From Bacillota bacterium (GTDB taxonomy: Bacteria > Bacillota > Limnochordia > Limnochordales > DUMU01): a stretch of 50,018 nt of DNA. The stretch spans positions 1-50,018 of the forward strand of contig DUMU01000034.1 in the NCBI GenBank assembly GCA_012839805.1. The letters run 5' to 3'. Below are positions 33,200 to 41,178 of the stretch, in pieces (within the stretch, counting starts at the first letter, position 1; every line of letters begins with the position of its first letter). The notes under the pieces are model-generated. The model saw nothing but the letters and a program-made list of their open reading frames with translations. It searched no databases and was not told the DNA's origin. Made by a program: the position numbers and the translations under genes.

Positions 33200-35740
33200 C
33201 TACTCGGTTCCCGGGCGACTCAGCCGCGCCGCGAGGGTTTTAGCCCAGCTCAGCAAGCGGGCGGCCAGACTCAGGTCACGCTCTAGCGATACTTCTGCCC
33301 GGTGCCGGTCAGTGGGGAACTGCCGGACATCGATGCTGCCGACAGTAACCGTCGGCTTGGTCGTAGCAAACCGTCGTGCTGCTTCCTCTTGCGTTGGAGA
33401 ACCGGCCATGGCCAACCACCCACGGATCAGGTCGCTGCGGCGCTCTCGCCAATTGGCCGCCGCCGCCTCATCTAGCGCTCCGACCTCTTGGTAGAAATCG
33501 ATCTTGGCCTCCAGGTTAGCAAGGAGGATTGCAGCCGCGCCCTCCGGGTCGGCCAACGGCGAGAGAGATGCCTCGCGGTAAAAGCTCCGTCTCAATGCGT
33601 CCCGACGGCTTTCGTCGAAATGAATTGTGGCGTAGAAGGCCTCGCCGGGGATCTTACGTGCATGAACCATGGCTACTTGTCGGACCAATGACTCAGGGCT
33701 GTTGGCCCAAACGGCAAGACCCGGGAAGACCAGGAGATCGGTTCCAGCGGCGGCATCAACCTCATTGAGGTATCGTTCAAAAAGCCGCTCGTTACTGGAA
33801 TAGGCCATGGTTACCACGAAATCCACATACCCTTCATCTAGCCAACGCTCCCAATCCTGCATGGCCGTATGGCGCGCGCGGGCCGTTTCGGGGATCACTG
33901 CGGCGGAGAGCAGGACCTCCGGGCGAACCGCCTGCAAGCTGTCGGCCAGTTCCCGAACGAAGCTGGTCACGTTGTCGCGCCGCCACTCATCCAGAAGAGC
34001 AGCCTGGGTGCTGCCCGGCGGAAGCGCTTGCAAGTCGATACCGTACTTCTCCCGGAAGGCGGCCAGCGAGGCCGCAGAGTAACCGAAGATGCTACTGGTG
34101 CTCTCTGGATAACGAATATAATCTAGATGAAGGCCGTCGACAGCGTAACGGGTGATGATCTCCAAGAATAGGCGCTTTAAGTAGGCCCGCACCTCCGGAT
34201 GCGCGGGGCTGAGCCATGACGACCCGGAAGGCGGGGCAAAAAGCTCGCCGCGTTGCGAAACCTCGCGCCAGTCCGGGTGGTCGTTGAGAATCGCCGGTGT
34301 TTTTTCCTGTGTACCGACCTGGAAGACGGACACGCACGGGTGTACTTGCATCCCGCGGGCATGAGCCTCTTCTACCAGTACCCGGAGTGGATCCTCGCTC
34401 CAGCAGGCTATGGCCGGATCGCGGTAGCCGACTTCGGTCCAGAATAGGCAGAGCCCCTCCAGCACCACTCTGGGGAAGAGCGTGTTTATTCCCATGGACT
34501 CCAGCTGGTCAAGTAGGTAGCAGACACCATTGCGCCCCCCCAGGCTCGCCAAATGGCCTGCAGGTATCCAGACCGCACATACCCCTACCGGCCGGACTTC
34601 ATGTGTCAGACTAACTACCAAGGCGGACCGGCATCTCGCCTCTGTAGCCAGGGAGCGGGCCTCTGCCGGTCGCCCGGCGTCCAGCTTGGCTTGGGCCTGA
34701 GCCAGAAGTTCCCGGGCCTCGGCAAGACCTTGATCGATCTGCTCGTACGGCACGAATGCAAGGTTCTCACGGGCGGCCTGAAGTGCTTGTTCTGCTTCGG
34801 CCACAGCCGCTCGGGCAGAGTTGATCTCCTGGCGGGCCTCCATGCCCAAAGCGTTACGGACGGTGTTGGCCAGCAACATCCGGGCCCGGGTTCGGGCAGC
34901 TTCCTGCCAAGCCTGTTCAAAAGCCAGTTGAGCAGTGTCGACGGCGAACACGGTACCCGCGGTGACGGTGCCGGCCGTTTCGGGGCCGATCCCTCCTTCC
35001 TCTCCGTGACCCGCAGAGGCGGCAGCCAAGAGGTTATAGCCTATGTAAAGCGCTTGCGGTGCGGCGACGACTGCTGCGTTGCGATCCTGGGGGGCGGGAC
35101 GGCTTATCCGGTCAGATGCGAGCCAACTAGCCATGGCTACGCCTTTACTTGTGGGCCCTGCCAACATGACAGGATCGGTGGTTACTACAGGCACAAGAGA
35201 CGGGAGGCCAGCGAAAAGAGCCGCGCCCTCCAGCGTGGCCTCCAGATATGCAAAGGAGGCCGCTCCACCGTCATCCACGGGATCCTGAGCACGGGGAGCG
35301 GGAGCTAACCCGAAGGTACGGACACATAGAACCTGTTCCAAAGCGTTGTGTTCTCGCAACTGGCCGGATTCGTCATACGCTCCGGTTTCCCAAAATGCTA
35401 GAACCCGGCCTCCGCGTTCAGTAAAACGTTGAACTGCCTCAGCCTCCTTTCCGGTTATCACCGGGTTCGTCGGAAAGATAAGGAGCACGCAGTCTCCCAG
35501 ATGTCCAGCCGCAAGCTCTTCATCATCAACATACCCATAGGCAACACCCTCCTGTTGTAGCGTCTCGGTCAGCACGCGGATCCAGGTCGCCCAGCGAGTC
35601 GGCCCGTACCACTCGGCAGCCCGGCCGCTGTTGACGATGCCAACCAAAGGCGCATCAGCTCCGGCCATTACCAACCGCGGCCGGTAAACCGTGAACAGTA
35701 GCAGAGCAAGGATTAATAGGCGCATCGCTGTCTTGGTCAT
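33200..35740 (-). CDS. Secreted GHL10 protein with N-terminal GATase-like domain
   Basis: 846 residues. Signal peptide (LLILALLLFTVY, cleavage near VMAG). Residues 30-225 resemble a class I glutamine-amidotransferase/ThuA-like flavodoxin fold (APLVGIVNSGRAAEWYG, CVLLIFPTNPVITGKEAEAVQRFTERGGRVLAFWETG). An alanine/glutamate-rich helical segment (about 285-370) leads into the GHL10 barrel (about 385-700: VCAVWIPAGHLASLGG, RGMQVHPCVSVFQVG, DGLHLDYIRYPES, YVDFVVTMAYSS). The aspartate of LHLDYIRYP is at the active site. ATG 35740 follows ATAGGAGC. It shares the barrel and helical linker with the protein at 17.1-19.7 kb but has a different N-terminus, suggesting different targeting or ligands. The substrate is unknown. 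Confidence 0.84.
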   Translation of the reverse strand: MTKTAMRLLILALLLFTVYRPRLVMAGADAPLVGIVNSGRAAEWYGPTRWATWIRVLTETLQQEGVAYGYVDDEELAAGHLGDCVLLIFPTNPVITGKEAEAVQRFTERGGRVLAFWETGAYDESGQLREHNALEQVLCVRTFGLAPAPRAQDPVDDGGAASFAYLEATLEGAALFAGLPSLVPVVTTDPVMLAGPTSKGVAMASWLASDRISRPAPQDRNAAVVAAPQALYIGYNLLAAASAGHGEEGGIGPETAGTVTAGTVFAVDTAQLAFEQAWQEAARTRARMLLANTVRNALGMEARQEINSARAAVAEAEQALQAARENLAFVPYEQIDQGLAEARELLAQAQAKLDAGRPAEARSLATEARCRSALVVSLTHEVRPVGVCAVWIPAGHLASLGGRNGVCYLLDQLESMGINTLFPRVVLEGLCLFWTEVGYRDPAIACWSEDPLRVLVEEAHARGMQVHPCVSVFQVGTQEKTPAILNDHPDWREVSQRGELFAPPSGSSWLSPAHPEVRAYLKRLFLEIITRYAVDGLHLDYIRYPESTSSIFGYSAASLAAFREKYGIDLQALPPGSTQAALLDEWRRDNVTSFVRELADSLQAVRPEVLLSAAVIPETARARHTAMQDWERWLDEGYVDFVVTMAYSSNERLFERYLNEVDAAAGTDLLVFPGLAVWANSPESLVRQVAMVHARKIPGEAFYATIHFDESRRDALRRSFYREASLSPLADPEGAAAILLANLEAKIDFYQEVGALDEAAAANWRERRSDLIRGWLAMAGSPTQEEAARRFATTKPTVTVGSIDVRQFPTDRHRAEVSLERDLSLAARLLSWAKTLAARLSRPGTE

Positions 35741-35854
35741 CCATCATCAGCTCCTATGAACGGCGTCTGTGACCTGGGGTTGCTCCGTCCCAGAGTCAAC
35801 CTGCGCCGCTTCTGCACTCGCCTTTTCCATGTCTCCTTTTCTAGTCTTTGGCGA

Positions 35855-36067
35855 ACCCCGAGTCTTCTCTTATTAGGAACCTCCGCGGTCGACCTTTCTG
35901 ACTTGATTGCCGCCAAAGCAAAGCAGAATACTCCCGCGAGTGATATCGTGGAGACGGGGCGAGGTTGCCTCACTCGTGTTGCCTCGCTGCCAACCCAGCC
36001 CCCGAACCGGGGCGGAACAAGCCAAAGAAGGTCGGAAGATCCAACCGAAAGGACGAACTGGCGAACC
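35855..36067 (+). promoter_or_regulatory. Long leader of the Gfo/Idh gene
   Basis: About 210 bases upstream of the ATG, partly preserved in the relic at 32588-32848. An open frame runs through it from 35756, but its translation is not conserved in the relic while many bases are, so I read it as untranslated leader. The AAAGGA nearest the ATG is about 14 bases away, longer than usual. No riboswitch family is recognised. Confidence 0.4.
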
Positions 36068-37315
36068 ATGGGTTACCCGATACGAGCAGGCTTGGCAGGA
36101 ATTGGTGGGTACGGAGTCACCCACGCACGCGCGTTGGAAACGCTGGAGCAGGAAGGGAAAGTCCGGTTCGTGGCCGCGGCCGACCCCCGCCTCGACGCCA
36201 ATCGAGAGATGGTCTCCCGCCTGCGGCAGGCGGGCGTCCGCGTTACGGATGACTGGCAGGCTCTCTTGGAAGAAGAGATCGACCTGCTGCTGATCGCCGC
36301 CCCGATTCATCTCCACGCCGAGATGGCCGTGGCTGCGCTTCGCCGCGGAATTCACGTCTTCTGCGAAAAACCCGCCGCCGTGACTATCCAGGACGTCGAG
36401 GCCATCTGCCAGGCCGAACGAGAAAGCGGAAAGAAGGTCGGGGTTGGCTTCCAGTATCTCACTGGTGAACTGCTGCCCGTTGCTGCTCAGTTGCTGGCCG
36501 GCGGACGCCTGGGAAAGGTCAAGCGGATCGTGGCCGTGGGCCTTTGGCAGCGAGGAGCCCGTTACTTCTCTCGCAACTCCTGGGCGGGGAAGCGGCGGGT
36601 CGACGGGCGATGGGTACTGGACGGTCCTATGAATAATGCCCTCATTCACCAGCTCAACAACGCTCTCTACCTGGCCGGTGCCATTGACTCGGGATGCTCA
36701 CCCGTTTTAGGCCAGCCTGTCACTATTGCTTCGCCCGCAGAAGTGCGGGCAGAGCTGTATCGGGCCTCCCCTTGGACTGAAATGGAGGACACCGCCACGC
36801 TTTTCCTGCGAACCGAGGAAGGTACCGCTGTATATTTCCTGGCCAGCTATTGCAGTCCCCGGTCTGAACCGGTTTGGATCGTGGTCCAGGGAGAACGGGG
36901 AAGGCTGACCTGGTCCGAAAAGCAGCTGGAAATCGAGGAGGTCGGGGGCCGCCGGGAAACCCGAGTCGGTCAACCCGGCGCTACCTCCATTTTGATACGC
37001 AATATGGTGGACGTGGCAGCGGGCCTGATCCCAAGCCCGCTCGTCCCGGTGGCCGAGTCCCGGAAGTTGGTCCGGGCCACTAATGGCGCCTATCTTTCGA
37101 CCGAACTCATCCATCCGATCGATGCCCGGTTCACCCAGGTCGTTGAGCCCCCTCCAGACCAGCCGCAGGCAGAGCGCCTGGTGGTGCTACCCGGCCTGAA
37201 TGAACTCTTCCGTTCGCTGGCGTCTGCTGGTAACCTGCCCTCCGATACCGGTGTCCCTTGGTCGGTTAGCACCCGTTTGGTCTCGGTGAGGGGGCTAACC
37301 CGCTTTGAGTGGTGA
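36068..37315 (+). CDS. Gfo/Idh/MocA family NAD(P)-dependent oxidoreductase
   Basis: 415 residues. Rossmann domain with GLAGIGGYGVTHARAL (degenerate G-x-G-x-x-G), VAAADPR, LLIAAPIHLHAEMAVAALRRGIHVFCEKPAA containing the catalytic EKP, then the C-terminal sheet domain (VGVGFQYLTGELLPVAAQLLAGGRLGKVKRI, WVLDGPMNNALIHQLNNALYLAG). These enzymes oxidise or reduce sugars, inositols or glycosides. ATG 36068 aligns with the family's N-terminus. It is the only plus-strand gene in this part and its 3' end overlaps the DapA-like gene on the other strand by 50 bases. It differs from the second Gfo/Idh protein at 38.8-39.9 kb. Confidence 0.87.
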   Translation: MGYPIRAGLAGIGGYGVTHARALETLEQEGKVRFVAAADPRLDANREMVSRLRQAGVRVTDDWQALLEEEIDLLLIAAPIHLHAEMAVAALRRGIHVFCEKPAAVTIQDVEAICQAERESGKKVGVGFQYLTGELLPVAAQLLAGGRLGKVKRIVAVGLWQRGARYFSRNSWAGKRRVDGRWVLDGPMNNALIHQLNNALYLAGAIDSGCSPVLGQPVTIASPAEVRAELYRASPWTEMEDTATLFLRTEEGTAVYFLASYCSPRSEPVWIVVQGERGRLTWSEKQLEIEEVGGRRETRVGQPGATSILIRNMVDVAAGLIPSPLVPVAESRKLVRATNGAYLSTELIHPIDARFTQVVEPPPDQPQAERLVVLPGLNELFRSLASAGNLPSDTGVPWSVSTRLVSVRGLTRFEW

Positions 37316-38285
37316 TCGACGCCATGGTCTCCTCCAGCCGTCGTAGGATCTCATCGAGTACTACTCGATCCGAGGTAGGTCGGCGGGGGCTGGCCGGGTG
37401 AGTCTCCTCAGTTCTGATCTGCCCCCGCAAGTACAGGAATTGCGCAGCGCTATGCTTGTAGGCAGGGGTCGGGCGGCGGAACGCGAACTGACCCAGGTAT
37501 TGCAGCAGGTCGTTCAGCTCGTAGAACGAAGCGTCCCCTTGCTCCCAAAGCGCGTCCCGCAAAGCAAAGGCATCGGGAGCAAAAGTGGACAATCCCAGGA
37601 GGTAATCACTGCCGTATACGACCATGTCGATGGCGAGGTCGTTACCGGTGTAGATCCGGAAGTCGGGCCGCACTTCGTCCCGCAAGGCCAGCCGCCTCCA
37701 CTCGGTCTCCCGGCGCAGCGACGAATGCTTGAGGCCCACGAACTCTGGGGTCTCGACGATCCCCCGGACCAGATCGTCACCGAAGATAAAGCCGAACGAA
37801 GCGAAGGCAGCTCCCAGTTCGAACGCCAGGAGCGGCCCTCCACAGGACCGGGCAACCGCCCGGTATACCGAAAGCTTTTCTCTGTCATCCAGGGCTTTCA
37901 GCCGGGAACACGGAAAAAGGATGGGTCTGCCGCCATACTTGCGGACCTCTTCAACTTGCCGGCCATAGGCGCCGGCCAGGTCACCCGTATCACCCTCCAC
38001 AAACGCCCCGGCAATGAACACCTGCCCGCGAGTTACCTGTTGGGCGATCGACAGAACCTGCCGGCGTTCGCCAGCTGTCAGGAGATTGACGTAACCGGTG
38101 TCCATGTTGACTGCCGGGGTGAGACCGGCCTGCAGGGTTCGTTCCACGTGGGCGGCGAAGCCCTCCCAGTCCGGCCTTCCCTCCGATCGGAAAGGAAGAA
38201 GGACAGCCGAGATCCCGTGGATTCGGCGTCGGAGAACGACGCGAGTATGCAAGGTCTCAGTGGTGAAATCGGTAGAACCTCTCAT
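37266..38285 (-). CDS. DapA-like (DHDPS/NAL superfamily) aldolase homologue lacking the usual tyrosine
   Basis: 339 residues from ATG 38285, which overlaps the cupin stop (ATGA). The (beta/alpha)8 barrel is seen in HGISAVLLPFRSEGRPDWEGFAAHVERTL, LLTAGERRQVLSIAQQV, VFIAGAFVEGDTGDLAGAYGRQVEEV and EFVGLKHSSLRRE, where K186 is the expected Schiff-base lysine. The usual YNxP motif is replaced by FPCS at about 124-127, so the conserved tyrosine is missing and classical dihydrodipicolinate synthesis is unlikely. It may act on a keto-sugar acid or be a lyase of another type. It is third in the Gfo/Idh-cupin-DapA-like operon. Confidence 0.82.
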   Translation of the reverse strand: MRGSTDFTTETLHTRVVLRRRIHGISAVLLPFRSEGRPDWEGFAAHVERTLQAGLTPAVNMDTGYVNLLTAGERRQVLSIAQQVTRGQVFIAGAFVEGDTGDLAGAYGRQVEEVRKYGGRPILFPCSRLKALDDREKLSVYRAVARSCGGPLLAFELGAAFASFGFIFGDDLVRGIVETPEFVGLKHSSLRRETEWRRLALRDEVRPDFRIYTGNDLAIDMVVYGSDYLLGLSTFAPDAFALRDALWEQGDASFYELNDLLQYLGQFAFRRPTPAYKHSAAQFLYLRGQIRTEETHPASPRRPTSDRVVLDEILRRLEETMASITTQSGLAPSPRPNGC

Positions 38286-38728
38286 GTCTGCTCGTCCTTG
38301 TTCTGGCGGGCAAGCGCGGCCGGCTCCCCGGCTGGGACTGCCTGGCCGGAAGACCGCAATCGCCCCGCCTGCTCCTCGGCCCAATGGGCTACGACACCGG
38401 CCGGAGCATAGACGAACACCATCACCATCTCTGTGTCCCCTGTATTGCGAAGCTCGTGGGGCGCCCCCGAGGGAATGTGAACCGCGGTCACCGGCTCGAC
38501 AGGTTCTACCTCTCCCCCAACCCGCATCATTCCACGGCCAGAGAGCACGAGATAGACTTCCTCCTGCTCATGAGCATGTAGGGGGACGGCCCCACCGGGG
38601 TGTACGGTGACGTACCCGAGAACAAACCGTTCTGCAGACACCGGGCTTCCCGGTCCGACCAGTACCCGGGTCCGGCGGCCGGCCGGAAATTCCTGGCCGG
38701 GGATATCCACCAACCGGATTTGCTCCAT
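38282..38728 (-). CDS. Single-domain cupin
   Basis: 148 residues. Cupin motif 1 is PGGAVPLHAHEQEEVYLVLSGRG, with metal ligands H, H and E, and motif 2 is IPSGAPHELRNTGDTEM with the third histidine. A polar C-terminal tail follows. Such small cupins are isomerases, lyases or metal-dependent sugar epimerases in catabolic operons. ATG 38728 follows AAGGGA. It starts 22 bases after the Gfo/Idh gene and overlaps the DapA-like gene by four bases, so it probably acts in the same pathway. The exact reaction is unknown. Confidence 0.85.
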   Translation of the reverse strand: MEQIRLVDIPGQEFPAGRRTRVLVGPGSPVSAERFVLGYVTVHPGGAVPLHAHEQEEVYLVLSGRGMMRVGGEVEPVEPVTAVHIPSGAPHELRNTGDTEMVMVFVYAPAGVVAHWAEEQAGRLRSSGQAVPAGEPAALARQNKDEQT

Positions 38729-38750
38729 CTCTCGTCCCTTCCCTTTGCCG

Positions 38751-39947
38751 CTACGTTATGCCTCTGGTTGTACCCCCCGGTCGACTCCCCCCCACCTGAA
38801 GGCTATACCTTCCGCCATTAGCGACCGAACGGAGAGACTTCCCGCGACACTGAGCGGAGGCATAAGCCCGCTCGATCAGCTGCTGGGTACGCACCGCATC
38901 ACTCCAGTCCGGGCGAACCGGCTGCCCTGTCAACACGCCTGCCAGGAACTGCCCGAGCTGCACTTCGAACGGATCGACCGGCACGAGGGGGATGTCCATC
39001 CAACCCGCCATCGCGTCCGGCTGGACGGCAGTAGGGTCGTATCGAAACAGCGGGGTTTGCTCTGCACGTTGGATCTTGAGCTGGTGAAAGCTGACCAGGA
39101 GGCTCCCTTGCTCGCCATCGATCTCAAAAAACGGAACTTCTTCATGTTTACGTCGCACCCAGCTGGCAAACAGGTCGCCAATCGCACCACTTTCAAACTC
39201 TACCAGGACTGCCGCGGCGTCCTCGACCTCAGACCGGAATGGCCGCCCATTCTCGTCCTCACGCTCGGGAAAATACGTGCCGGTTACGCAGTGAACATCC
39301 GCAATCGGCCCGATGAGGTCGCTCAGCAGGTCAAAAAAGTGAGCCATCATGTCATGAACAATCCCACCGCCGGCCTGCTCCCTGTCATAGAACCAGGCAG
39401 GTCGATTCTCCAGCCGCTTGGGAACGAAGTACCCGAATACGCCGCGTACGTGAAAGATCCGCCCCAACTCGCCGGCCCGGATAATCTCCCGTGCTCTGAC
39501 CAGCCCTGGCTCAAAGCGCATGTTCTGCACGATCCCATGATGGACTCCGCGGGAGCAGGCCAGCTGTAGGAGCGTCTCCGCCTCCTCCAACCGGTTGGTA
39601 AGCGGCTTCTCTGTAAATACATGCCATCCCCGGTCGATCGCCTGAGCCAATACCGGAAAGTGTAAGGAGTTAACCAGACAACAGTCGACCACCTGGACCT
39701 CGGGGTCCCGCCACAGCGACTCCAGATTCGTATACGTTCGTTGAACCGGAAACGCTCGAGCCAGCTGCTCCACCTTGGCCGGGTCGCGGCCATAAAGCAC
39801 GATTTGCAAACCGGTATCTCGCCCCGGGGGTGTACCGGGCAAGCCCTTCGCCTTCAAGGCGGTGAGGGCTTTGAGATGGATTTGGGCCATCCGGCCCGTG
39901 CCCAATACGGCTACAGTAAGCGACGAGGTACCCGTCAAGGGCGTCAC
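38751..39947 (-). CDS. Gfo/Idh/MocA family oxidoreductase, first gene of an AraC-linked operon
   Basis: 398 residues. VAVLGTGRMAQIHLKAL is the Rossmann motif, followed by LYGRDPAKV, VDCCLVNSLHFPVLAQAIDRGWHVFTEKPLTNRLEEAE with the EKP lysine, and HHGIVQNMRFEPGLVRAREII. The GGGIVHDMMAHFFDLLSDLIG segment carries the catalytic D-x-x-x-H pattern. The start is GTG 39947, with AGAAGGGG eight bases upstream. It is transcribed from a near-consensus promoter at 40046-40074 divergent from the AraC regulator, and leads the cupin and DapA-like genes. Likely a sugar or glycoside dehydrogenase. Confidence 0.9.
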   Translation of the reverse strand: MTPLTGTSSLTVAVLGTGRMAQIHLKALTALKAKGLPGTPPGRDTGLQIVLYGRDPAKVEQLARAFPVQRTYTNLESLWRDPEVQVVDCCLVNSLHFPVLAQAIDRGWHVFTEKPLTNRLEEAETLLQLACSRGVHHGIVQNMRFEPGLVRAREIIRAGELGRIFHVRGVFGYFVPKRLENRPAWFYDREQAGGGIVHDMMAHFFDLLSDLIGPIADVHCVTGTYFPEREDENGRPFRSEVEDAAAVLVEFESGAIGDLFASWVRRKHEEVPFFEIDGEQGSLLVSFHQLKIQRAEQTPLFRYDPTAVQPDAMAGWMDIPLVPVDPFEVQLGQFLAGVLTGQPVRPDWSDAVRTQQLIERAYASAQCRGKSLRSVANGGRYSLQVGGSRPGGTTRGIT

Positions 39948-40045
39948 GACGTCTACCCCTTCTGCCAGGTTGTGATTGGTTGCGAGGCAGAGGACCGGCG
40001 CGGTCTCTGCGCCAAATAGACATTACATGGTCGATTTCGGCGGGT

Positions 40046-40074
40046 CTTGTACGAAGCGGCAACCGCCTTGTCAA
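40046..40074 (-). promoter_or_regulatory. Promoter of the Gfo/Idh-cupin-DapA-like operon
   Basis: On the minus strand TTGACA (40069-40074) and TACAAG (40046-40051) are separated by exactly 17 bases. The -35 is perfect and the -10 matches TATAAT at four of six positions. Transcription would begin near 40038, about 90 bases upstream of the GTG start. The palindrome at 40080-40093 sits immediately upstream of the -35, a usual place for an activator. Confidence 0.65.
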
Positions 40075-40079
40075 TTTCG

Positions 40080-40093
40080 GAAACTGCAGTTTC
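40080..40093. promoter_or_regulatory. Perfect 14-bp palindrome, likely AraC-family operator
   Basis: GAAACTGCAGTTTC is exactly self-complementary. It is centred about 48 bases upstream of the predicted start of the divergent Gfo/Idh operon, next to its -35 box, and lies in the upstream region of the AraC gene itself. Binding by the AraC-family protein is inferred from position. Confidence 0.55.
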
Positions 40094-40145
40094 GTTCCGG
40101 GAACAGCGTAGATCAACGCCTAAACCCAACGCTTCTTTCCGGGAA

Positions 40146-40164
40146 GGAACGGCGCCTTCGTTCC
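40146..40164. promoter_or_regulatory. Second dyad upstream of the AraC-family gene
   Basis: GGAACG and CGTTCC arms flank seven bases. TTCGTTCC also occurs at 40091-40098, overlapping the end of the first palindrome, and TTCCGGGAA occurs twice (near 40095 and 40137). These repeated half-sites between the two divergent genes suggest a multi-site operator. Confidence 0.4.
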
Positions 40165-40226
40165 AGAATACCAGAATGTATTCCGATCTCTATCAACAAC
40201 TAGCCGCAAGGAGAGGAGCGAACCAG

Positions 40227-41114
40227 ATGGCCGCTTCTCAGCTGCGAGCGGAAGCTATCGCTATTCCCAAGCGGCGTCCCGACTTACCTTCGTCAGGCAT
40301 ACTCTGTTACGAAAACCGGCACGACGTCGGCGTTGCCAGCTCTACGCTGCACACCCACGACGTTCCGGAAATATTGTACATTCTGGAAGGAACTGGGCTG
40401 GCCGTACGAGAAACCCAGGGGGGCGGGCGGCGGCAGGAGGCGATTACCACTAACACGGTGATCCTCATCCCCCCCGGTATGCACCACCAACTGGTCGATC
40501 AACCTGATAAGTGGATGACCGTTTTCGTCCTGGCATTCCGGCCCGAAGTTTGTCTTCTGCCGACCGACATGGTGCGCGCGATTTGGGAGGAGCCTTTGGT
40601 TCTGCTCCCAGACCAGTCTCTTTTGCAGGTCATCCGGTCGCTCCCTCGCCGCATGCTTTATGAGCAAAGTCACTCCCTGTACGGAGCCGACGTTGTCCTT
40701 CGGCTCCTCCTCAACGAACTGCTCGTCCACCTCGTTCGTTGGAAGGCGAGACGAGAGGCGACCACAACTGCGAAGGACAGCAATACGGCTCGGGTGGCCA
40801 AAGTAAAACAGTTCCTGGACGAGCACTACTTCGAGCCCGTGACCCTTTCGCAGGTGGCGCAGATAACCAATGTTAGCGCCCGCCGCCTTCGCACCCTTTT
40901 CAAGGAAGCCACTGGCCTGACCATGGCCGAATACCTAAACCGGATACGCATCGAGCGAGCTAAAGAACTCCTTTTGACGACAGACATGTCCATTACGTCG
41001 ATCTGTTTCGAAGTCGGCTATGAAAACTTGTCTCATTTCTATCGTGTCTTTAAGGGCCATACCGGACTGACTCCCGGAGCGTTTCGCAGGTGTACGGTCG
41101 ATGCAGGGCCGTGA
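40227..41114 (+). CDS. AraC family transcriptional regulator with cupin sensor
   Basis: 295 residues from ATG 40227, which has AAGGAGAGGAG eight bases upstream (earlier in-frame starts lack one). The N-terminal cupin (STLHTHDVPEILYILEGTGLAVRE, TNTVILIPPGMHHQLV) binds the inducer. The C-terminal 100 residues hold two helix-turn-helices (VTLSQVAQITNVSARRLRTLFKEATGLTMAEYL; SITSICFEVGYENLSHFYRVFKGHTGLTPGAFRR, in outline). It is divergent from the Gfo/Idh-cupin-DapA-like operon, with palindromes between, so it probably activates that operon in response to its sugar substrate and controls its own synthesis. Confidence 0.9.
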   Translation: MAASQLRAEAIAIPKRRPDLPSSGILCYENRHDVGVASSTLHTHDVPEILYILEGTGLAVRETQGGGRRQEAITTNTVILIPPGMHHQLVDQPDKWMTVFVLAFRPEVCLLPTDMVRAIWEEPLVLLPDQSLLQVIRSLPRRMLYEQSHSLYGADVVLRLLLNELLVHLVRWKARREATTTAKDSNTARVAKVKQFLDEHYFEPVTLSQVAQITNVSARRLRTLFKEATGLTMAEYLNRIRIERAKELLLTTDMSITSICFEVGYENLSHFYRVFKGHTGLTPGAFRRCTVDAGP

Positions 41115-41178
41115 CGTTGTCCCGGGTTTGCCCTGTCAGTGCTCTGTCACCGTTCCGCGTGGCCTCATGTCTCATCTC

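Noticed and set aside
35756-36067. Upstream in-frame extension of the Gfo/Idh protein by about 104 residues
   Set aside because: The added sequence has no similarity to the family, and the duplicated relic of this region conserves bases but not this translation. The family N-terminus begins at 36068.
35855-36067. T-box or other known riboswitch in the Gfo/Idh leader
   Set aside because: CCGCGG near 35884 recalled a T-box end, but the specifier region and the GGTGG pairing partner are absent, and no other riboswitch consensus is visible.
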